Part shown: positions 7,754 through 11,935 of the stretch, piece by piece
How the letters are laid out: every line of letters starts with the position of its first letter
Position numbering within the stretch: position 1 is the first letter of the stretch
NCBI GenBank assembly: GCA_050694055.1
Contig: JBOGWX010000100.1
Span: 1 to 11,935, forward strand
Direction: 5' to 3'
DNA from: WHSV01 sp050694055
Lineage (GTDB): Bacteria; Actinomycetota; CADDZG01; WHSQ01
DNA: 11,935 nucleotides
Made by a program: the position numbers and the translations under genes
Notes under the pieces: generated by a model
What the model was told of the DNA's origin: nothing
The model's input: the letters and a program-made list of their open reading frames with translations, nothing else
Databases searched by the model: none

Positions 7754-8574
7754 CCTGTGCCGCTCTCGACCGGGCAGGCATCGCGGTCGGCGTGAGAGAT
7801 CCCGAGACCGAGCTCGGCTACCAGAGCGAGTCGGCCGACGCGGTCACCGGCAACATCCTCGTGGGTCCCCGTCAGTATGACCCGACCATCCAGCGCTTCA
7901 CCACCACCGACGTCTTCATCGACGCGGGACCTGACCTCTCGCTCGCCACCGATCCTTCGACCGGCAACCGCTACCTCTTTGCTGCCGCCAACTCGGTGGC
8001 GCTGGATGACAACGGCCACGAGCCCTGTCCCGGAGCCCCAGGGACTGCAACCGTATGCACGGTGGGACAAAGGAACAACAACAGGAGCGACGACGCCAAG
8101 AACGTGTCCAGAGGATCGACCCATCCGCTCGGAACCTCGAGCACGTTTATACTCATACATACCCGCTCGGACCCTGGAGCGTCGCTGACGCGGCGAATGC
8201 TACTGAATCAGATAGTGAGCCGGTCCAACGATTACTTCCCGTTCTCGGTCGAACGAGAGGGATGCGCGATCACGCGGGCTCGCTCGATTTCAGAGGGCAA
8301 CATTCTCTATCTCCGTGGTGTGAACATTACGCCCTGGTCCGTTCAGGTGACCGATGTGGGCGACCAGTTCCTCGCTCCCGATGACCACATCGCGGCGAGC
8401 GGAACTGGTGAGTTCTTCATCGCCTCAAGATACGAGGATGGCGAGTCGCGGTTGAATTTGCAAGTCACCGCCTTCGGCGCGAGGCCGGGGGGTCGAAGGA
8501 TCAGCGCCAGCTCCGGTGACCGAGGGTGTTGCCAAGCTCACTTGGTCCCATATGGCAGCCGCGATCGTTTGTGA
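7750..8574 (+). CDS. Orphan Rhs core end with a second variable C-terminal domain (CT3), probably frameshifted
   Basis: Residues 10-94 repeat the core end of the main gene almost exactly at the protein level (GIAVG, RDPETELGYQSESADAVTGN, YDPTIQRFTTTDVF, NRYLFAAANSVALDDNGHEP). The DNA homology starts at about 7777 and corresponds to 4381 onward, so the copy lacks all of the shell. The open frame can start at TTG 7750, which overlaps the stop of the membrane gene. Compared with the main copy there are two extra bases (or one missing) near 8035-8045: the linker DCNRMHGGTKEQQQERR continues in frame 0, while a protein-like, GC3-rich stretch (NYFPFSVEREG-like, NILYLRGVNITPWSVQVTD, EFFIASRYEDGESRLNLQV) is back in frame 1 from about 8200 to the stop at 8574. 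The CT is therefore probably broken as sequenced. No catalytic motif is recognised. It matches the layout of orphan rhs-CT cassettes known in enterobacteria. Confidence 0.7.
   Translation: MTCAALDRAGIAVGVRDPETELGYQSESADAVTGNILVGPRQYDPTIQRFTTTDVFIDAGPDLSLATDPSTGNRYLFAAANSVALDDNGHEPCPGAPGTATVCTVGQRNNNRSDDAKNVSRGSTHPLGTSSTFILIHTRSDPGASLTRRMLLNQIVSRSNDYFPFSVEREGCAITRARSISEGNILYLRGVNITPWSVQVTDVGDQFLAPDDHIAASGTGEFFIASRYEDGESRLNLQVTAFGARPGGRRISASSGDRGCCQAHLVPYGSRDRL
7777..8078 (+). repeat. Duplicated Rhs core end (second copy of about 4381-4684)
   Basis: Most bases between these limits match the main gene, with long identical runs such as the stretch coding GNILVGPRQYDP. The repeat ends just past the GTKEQ linker, where the two tips diverge. 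This gives about 300 bp of homology that could support exchange of the tip between the main gene and the orphan cassette, deleting what lies between them. Confidence 0.8.
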
Positions 8575-8607
8575 GAAAGTCTACGCTGGCCTCGAAGAAT
8601 ACAGGCG

Positions 8608-8904
8608 ATGTTGATGCAAGCTAATCGGCGTCCTTGGTATCGCAATCCCTTGTTCTTGGCGATTGGACTCTCGTCTCTGCTCTACTTTGTCCTAGCGATA
8701 CGCTTCGCCTTGCGCATCGCGTTGTACTATTTGAATCCGAGCACGCGATTCTATTTCGTTGGAGTGCTTGGAACGACTGTTGTGCTCTATGTCGTAGCGA
8801 CGGTAATTAGTGTGTCTGAGCGTCACCGAGCCGGTGCGGGAATTCCTATTCTTGGTTCTGCGCTGTTCGGCAGCTTCGTCTGCATAGTTTTCTATGGTCC
8901 ATGA
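8608..8904 (+). CDS. Small three-helix membrane protein, candidate immunity protein of cassette 3
   Basis: 98 residues, ATG 8608, with only a weak ACAGG upstream. Three hydrophobic segments: about 14-33 (LFLAIGLSSLLYFVLAIRFA), 46-67 (FYFVGVLGTTVVLYVVATVI) and 79-96 (PILGSALFGSFVCIVFYG). Basic residues before the first and after the second helix (NRRPWYR, SERHR) suggest the N-terminus faces the cytoplasm. I recognise no family. It follows the orphan CT by 33 bases, and its GC is low compared with the Rhs core, as is usual for horizontally exchanged toxin partners. Its stop is overlapped by an ATG (ATGA at 8901-8904). Immunity is inferred from position and size; it could equally be an unrelated small membrane protein. 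Confidence 0.55.
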   Translation: MLMQANRRPWYRNPLFLAIGLSSLLYFVLAIRFALRIALYYLNPSTRFYFVGVLGTTVVLYVVATVISVSERHRAGAGIPILGSALFGSFVCIVFYGP

Positions 8905-9011
8905 CGAAGGCGATGCCTCAGCACCAGAGCCGAGACCGGACCGTGGGATGGCGAACAGGCTTGATAAAGGCGTTCCACACAATGAACGGGGAAGGTATGA
9001 CCCGGACGGGG

Positions 9012-9345
9012 CGCGCGACTCCCTGCACCCGCGAGGCGTCGACGAGCGCGAACGCGATCGATCTCGACTACCAGCGCCCCGAGGCGGCGAGGTTCGAGTC
9101 CGCGGCCGCGGAGTTGTCGCTCGGGCTGCCGCTGCGCGCGCACAGCGGAATCGCCTACGACCTCGGCGGGCTCAAGACACAAGAATCGATCGATGTCTTG
9201 CCCGGCGGGCGACATGACCGACACCGGCGGGAACGCCAGCTTCGACTACGACCTCCTGGGACGCTTGACCGAGTGGCACAACCCCTTCGCGGAGACTCCC
9301 GCGGGCGGCGAGCCGACGCATGACTCCGGCCTCGGCGCTGTGCAT
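9012..9345 (+). pseudogene. Rhs core remnant with internal deletion and frameshifts
   Basis: Two parts of an Rhs gene are fused here. Bases 9012-9120 correspond to about 1605-1716 of the main gene (ARDSLH, then IDLDYQRPEAARFESAAAEL against LDYQRPQASTYDSAVAEL). Bases 9118-9340 correspond to 3583-3800 (LGLPLRAHSGIAYDLGGLKT, MTDTGGNASFDYDLLGRL, TEWHNPFAETPAGGEPTHD). The roughly 1.87 kb between them in the main gene is absent. One extra base within 9012-9060 and one in the CCC of about 9199-9201 break the frame. In the second part the DNA is nearly identical to the main gene except for scattered changes, so this is a decaying paralogue rather than a recent copy. It is not a CT-end fragment and so is not a usable cassette. 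Confidence 0.8.
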
Positions 9346-9525
9346 ACACCCGAGCGTTTGGCCGAAGCCATTGATGTGGCCGACGACCTAGCCGGGCACC
9401 CGAAGCTGGAGCTGGACCTGAGCGACGAACTGGCGTGGCAGGAACTAGCACTGAGCCCCCCGCATGAGCGCCACCCATGGATGCCTATCGCTGCCACGAC
9501 ACCGGCTTGCCTTCTAGCCTCCTAA
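9346..9525 (+). pseudogene. Unidentified protein-like tail fused to the Rhs remnant
   Basis: After the Rhs homology ends at THD, the same frame continues for about 60 residues to a stop at 9523-9525: TPERLAEAIDVADDLAGHPK, then LELDLSDELAWQELALSPPH. The composition is that of a normal acidic, helical GC-rich protein up to about residue PPHERHPWMP. The last residues run antisense into the 3' end of the minus-strand gene. I do not recognise it. It may be the C-terminus of another gene joined here by the rearrangement. Confidence 0.3.
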
Positions 9526-10516
9526 GAACCTCCTGCACATCCTCCACGAACGCCGGCCAGTAGTCGGCGCCATGGAGCGCGCGACCATCCTGCAAAGAAA
9601 CGTCGGCCGCGAGAAGGTCGGGCTTGATTTCATTCATCAGGCGACGCGCGTCACTGGCTTGCATGTAGGCCGACCGCTGCGCGGCTCCATCTTCCTCTAG
9701 CCACAAGTGGATCTTCGTTAGAGCTCGCAGCAGCTGCACCCAGGGGACATAGACCGGCAGGTCCTGCTCGGCAATGCCAAGGAACCCGCTCCACCTGACC
9801 CGGTCCAGCCGATAACTGCGACTCTTAGCCCTCTGTGAGGCTTGTGTCATCCCGGCCTCGACCAGCGAATGAAGCGTCTCACGCACGTTGCGGGGAGCGT
9901 ACGCCGCGGCCTCAGCGATCTCACTTAGAAGTCGGTCGCCTGGCGAGGTCAAGAGGATGCGAATCACCTCGGCTCTGCTACCGACACCAAACATCTCTCT
10001 CAGCCGAAAGCCTATGTTGATCGGCGTGGAAAGGTCCGGTACACGCGATTTGCCGCTTGGCCCGGTGTCGGGTCGTCGGAAGCCGTAGTCGGCAAAGATC
10101 GGATCGGCCTTGCTGACCCTCGCTTCCCGACCATCGATCCGGAACAGAGTTTGAGGTTCAGGAGGGACGCTTGGAGCCACGGGCGCGCGACGCGTCAGTT
10201 CCGTGGAGTGCCTGGATGACCAGGCCAGCACCGCGTCGACGAGCCGCCGCACAACGTCATCATGAAGGCGGGCTAGGTTGTGCAGTCGCTGGATGCTTAC
10301 AAGTCGGAGGTTGAGCGTCACCCAGTCGAGGATCTCGTCGAATAGGCGAGGCTCGTGGCGCGACACCACGAGGGAGAAGACCAGAAGGGCTTCAGGATCC
10401 GCAGCCCGCAGATCTTTGCGATCACTCCAGCCAGAAACCCCCTTCTGCGTCCATTGGTCCCACGAGAATGCGACCAGATTGCTGCGGAGCTCGTCTCTAA
10501 GTTCCGAGGTCTGCAT
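9485..10516 (-). CDS. Winged-helix protein partnered with a nucleotidyltransferase
   Basis: 343 residues starting at the ATG complementary to 10514-10516 (MQTSELRDELRSNL). The frame is open 74 codons further upstream, but that part is Ser/Arg/Pro-rich shadow of the preceding gene, and the chosen ATG has GGGGGTGGAGG directly before it. Residues 1-100 are mostly helical. Residues 110-165 form a Pro-rich, less ordered linker. Residues about 178-240 form a winged helix-turn-helix (AEVIRILLTSPGDRLLSEIA, RNVRETLHSLVEAGMTQ, SRSYRLDR as the wing), as in MarR/ArsR-type regulators. Residues 260-340 are helical again. The start overlaps the upstream stop by 20 bases, so the two genes are translationally coupled. 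The winged helix makes it the likely binder of the palindromes at 11084-11141. Role inferred: autorepressor and antitoxin-like partner of the nucleotidyltransferase. Confidence 0.75.
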   Translation of the reverse strand: MQTSELRDELRSNLVAFSWDQWTQKGVSGWSDRKDLRAADPEALLVFSLVVSRHEPRLFDEILDWVTLNLRLVSIQRLHNLARLHDDVVRRLVDAVLAWSSRHSTELTRRAPVAPSVPPEPQTLFRIDGREARVSKADPIFADYGFRRPDTGPSGKSRVPDLSTPINIGFRLREMFGVGSRAEVIRILLTSPGDRLLSEIAEAAAYAPRNVRETLHSLVEAGMTQASQRAKSRSYRLDRVRWSGFLGIAEQDLPVYVPWVQLLRALTKIHLWLEEDGAAQRSAYMQASDARRLMNEIKPDLLAADVSLQDGRALHGADYWPAFVEDVQEVLRRLEGKPVSWQR

Positions 10517-11078
10517 CCTCCACCCCCAAGTGCCCCAGTGCCTCAAGCAGCTCGCGGCGGAAGGCCTCGGACGGATCATGGGTGCGTGCCCATCGGGCGG
10601 CAGCGAGCAATTCCTGCTCCGTGGGACGCAGTGCGCGAAGGTCGTCCTCGTGTCGCCCGGCCCCTTGGTCGACAAGCGCGTAGAGCTTGAAGTGGATCTG
10701 ATCGAATCGACCAACAAAGTGCACCGTGAGCGCCGCACCGAAGCTACGACTCTCGACTCGCTCCATCAAGTCGTCGGGGAGGCCAAATCGCAAGAGATCG
10801 GCAGGACCGGGGTTCAGCCAGTCGGACTCCAGCTCGAAGTCTCGGGCGACCCGATCCCTCGCTTCCGCCAGAACCGGCGGAAAGGGATCGGCCGGTTTCA
10901 GGCCCTCACTTGAGCGCAGAGCCAGGACATCGATGTCGCTGGTCGTCCTGTTCACCAGGCCGAGCGCCAGCAGTGCAGCCCCGCCTATCACTACGATCTC
11001 GAGGAGCGCATCTAGGGCACCCAGCTGTTCGCCGAGAGCCTCCAGGAGGTCATTCTCTTCGTGCGCGTTGAAGGTCAT
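10497..11078 (-). CDS. Nucleotidyltransferase-fold protein (DUF6036-like)
   Basis: 193 residues from the ATG complementary to 11076-11078 (MTFNAHEENDLLEAL). The core has the nucleotidyltransferase signature IGGAALLALGL (Gly32-Gly33) followed by TTSDIDVL, with the paired acids Asp48 and Asp50. A later FDQIHFKLYALVDQG and the ending LRPTEQELLAAARW are typical of DUF6036-type and AbiEii-like stand-alone nucleotidyltransferases. Such enzymes move a nucleotide onto RNA, protein or a small substrate, and several are toxins or antitoxins. The frame extends 13 codons further (MLYIFIGMLYIPH), but those codons are the promoter palindromes, so I prefer the ATG at 11078. No Shine-Dalgarno site precedes it, so the message may have a very short leader. 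It is first of a two-gene operon with the winged-helix gene, intact and well conserved. The target is unknown. Confidence 0.8.
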   Translation of the reverse strand: MTFNAHEENDLLEALGEQLGALDALLEIVVIGGAALLALGLVNRTTSDIDVLALRSSEGLKPADPFPPVLAEARDRVARDFELESDWLNPGPADLLRFGLPDDLMERVESRSFGAALTVHFVGRFDQIHFKLYALVDQGAGRHEDDLRALRPTEQELLAAARWARTHDPSEAFRRELLEALGHLGVEDADLGT

Positions 11079-11083
11079 GTGAG

Positions 11084-11141
11084 GAATGTATAACATCCCA
11101 ATAAAGATGTATAACATCTTTTCTAGGGATGTTGAACATTC
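11084..11141 (-). promoter_or_regulatory. Three tandem palindromic operators before the nucleotidyltransferase operon
   Basis: Three 15-bp inverted repeats share the form GRATGT-NNN-ACATYC: 11084-11098 (GAATGTATAACATCC), 11105-11119 (AGATGTATAACATCT, perfect 6-bp arms) and 11127-11141 (GGATGTTGAACATTC). Their starts are 21 and 22 bp apart, two helical turns, so bound dimers would lie on one face of the DNA. They end 5 bp before the chosen start codon, and the best -35 and -10 hexamers fall inside the third and second copies. The layout is that of cooperative autorepression, as described for AbiEi and many toxin-antitoxin operons. Confidence 0.7.
11108..11136 (-). promoter_or_regulatory. Possible sigma-70 type promoter overlapping the operators
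   Basis: Read on the minus strand, TTCAAC (11136-11131) and TATACA (11113-11108) are separated by 17 bases. The -10 matches TATAAT at 4 of 6 and the -35 is poor. Transcription would start near 11100, giving a leader of about 20 bases that contains the first operator. The match is modest; the placement over the palindromes is the main support. Confidence 0.4.
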
Positions 11142-11296
11142 TGAAGCGGCTGGGGGAAGGCGGAACCTTCCAAATGGAAGCCAAGTCGAGGTCGGACTGA
11201 GGTTGTCCCCCGATCCGGTGAATTTGAAGTGGCGGCCCTCCGCCTGATCCCTGCCACGCCGTGGTAGTGGTCAGGCTGAGAAAAGGAGGAACCGCC
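11142..11296. other. Intergenic region holding the probable left end of an IS256-type element
   Basis: No gene is seen in these 155 bases between the divergent promoter and the transposase start. A short palindrome, CTTCCAAATGGAAG, lies at 11167-11180. The left end of the IS probably lies between here and about 11210 (the GGTTGTCCCCCGATCC stretch is a candidate), but the matching right end is outside the window, so the boundary cannot be fixed. Confidence 0.35.
11284..11289 (+). promoter_or_regulatory. Ribosome binding site of the IS256-type transposase
   Basis: A perfect AGGAGG lies 7 bases before the ATG at 11297, which fixes that start for a gene whose end is outside the window. Confidence 0.8.
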
Positions 11297-11935
11297 ATGG
11301 CGAAGGTAACTCGCATTCCGCTCGGGAGGAAGCCCGGGCAGTCAAAGATCGAGCTCCCCGAGCAGGTCGAGGTCTCGCTCGCGGAGCTGGCCGGCAAGAC
11401 CAAGCAGGGGCTGCTGGCGTTCGCAGTCGCAGTCGGGCTCGACGTCTTCAAGACCGTGCTGGAAGAGGACGTCACCGCGATCGTCGGGGACAAGGGCAAG
11501 CACGACCCGGACCGGGTCGCCTATCGGCACACCGCTGAACGCTCCTCGGTCACCCTCGGCGGACGCAGGGTCGCTGTCGACAAGCCGCGCGTCCGCTCGG
11601 TTGCCGGCGAGGAGGTGCAGCTCCCGACGTGGACCGCGTTTCAGGGCGATGAGCTGCTGTCTGACATGGCGCTCGAGCGCATGCTTGCGGGGCTCTCGAC
11701 GCGCCATTACCCGGCCGGGCTCGAGCCGGTCGGCGACGACCTCGAGGCAAGCGGCACCAAGAGATCATCGGTGTCCCGCCGCTTCGTCGCCCGCACCAAG
11801 GTCGCGTTCCAGGAGCTGATGGGAAAGGACCTCTCCGAGCTCAACATCGTGGCGCTCATGGCCGACGGCATCGAGATCGCCGACCACACCATGGTGACCG
11901 CGCTCGGCGTCGACGACCAAGGCAACAAGCACGTT
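11297..11935 (+). CDS. IS256-family (mutator type) transposase, 3' partial
   Basis: An open frame of 213 codons from ATG 11297 (MAKVTRIPLGRKPGQSKIEL) reaches the right edge without a stop. The order of features fits IS256/mutator transposases: an N-terminal region with LAGKTKQGLLAFAVAVGLDV, a Gly/Arg-rich strand pair (RSSVTLGGRRVAVDKPRVRS), the PTWTAFQGDELLSDMALERM and LAGLSTRHYPAGLE segment, KRSSVSRRFVARTK, and then LNIVALMADGIEIADHTMVT. The Asp of MADG is at the place of the first catalytic acid of the DDE triad; the other two would lie beyond the window. The full protein should be about 400 residues. The frame is intact and GC-rich with a strong ribosome site, so this may be an active element, unlike the IS630 relic. 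Confidence 0.88.
   Translation, partial: MAKVTRIPLGRKPGQSKIELPEQVEVSLAELAGKTKQGLLAFAVAVGLDVFKTVLEEDVTAIVGDKGKHDPDRVAYRHTAERSSVTLGGRRVAVDKPRVRSVAGEEVQLPTWTAFQGDELLSDMALERMLAGLSTRHYPAGLEPVGDDLEASGTKRSSVSRRFVARTKVAFQELMGKDLSELNIVALMADGIEIADHTMVTALGVDDQGNKHV

Noticed and set aside
10517..10738. N-terminal extension of the winged-helix gene
   Set aside because: The 74 extra residues are a low-quality Ser/Arg/Pro reading that overlaps the nucleotidyltransferase gene, and a good ribosome site lies at the internal ATG.
10278..10913. Plus-strand 211-residue frame opposite the nucleotidyltransferase operon
   Set aside because: It is antisense to two well-supported genes and has no recognisable domain.
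11342..11707. Minus-strand frames opposite the IS256 transposase
   Set aside because: They are shadows; the plus strand has a strong AGGAGG site and clear IS256-family sequence.

Overview
This is a high-GC window, most likely from an actinobacterium or a related Gram-positive. The evidence is GC-rich codon usage, an Rhs/YD-repeat protein of the style common in Actinobacteria, strong AGGAGG-type ribosome sites, and IS630 and IS256 transposases with GC-rich ends. I cannot place it more finely. It is a rearranged accessory region with no housekeeping gene.

Layout. (1) Bases 2-5251 hold one very large Rhs/YD-repeat gene whose 5' end lies outside the window. It has a fibronectin-like end, the start of the Rhs shell, many YD repeats, the conserved Rhs core end and a variable C-terminal domain (CT). 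Two single-base frameshifts (about 1717-1719 and 4326-4328) cut it into three pieces. (2) Bases 5255-6229 encode a lipoprotein 3 nt downstream, the natural candidate for CT partner or immunity protein. (3) Bases 6287-7140 are a complete-ended but internally deleted and frameshifted IS630 element with TA duplications and terminal inverted repeats, inserted in a CTAG site. (4) Bases 7143-9340 are an array of broken cassettes: a CT-like tail plus a membrane protein (7304-7753), a second copy of the Rhs core end fused to a different CT (7750-8574) plus a small three-helix membrane protein (8608-8904), then an internally deleted Rhs core scrap (9012-9340). (5) On the minus strand, 10516-9485 and 11078-10497 are a two-gene operon of a nucleotidyltransferase-fold protein (DUF6036-like) followed by a winged-helix protein. 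Its promoter carries three 15-bp palindromes 21-22 bp apart. (6) From 11297 an IS256-family transposase runs off the right edge.

How it fits together. The left two thirds look like a polymorphic-toxin Rhs locus: one main gene followed by displaced (orphan) CT/immunity cassettes that share the conserved core with it and could swap tips by recombination. The CT domains and their partners match no family I recognise. The right third looks like an autoregulated two-gene module resembling AbiE-type or other nucleotidyltransferase toxin-antitoxin systems. Several frameshifts fall in short homopolymer runs, so either the region is decaying or the consensus contains indel errors. That question controls how much of the Rhs locus is functional.
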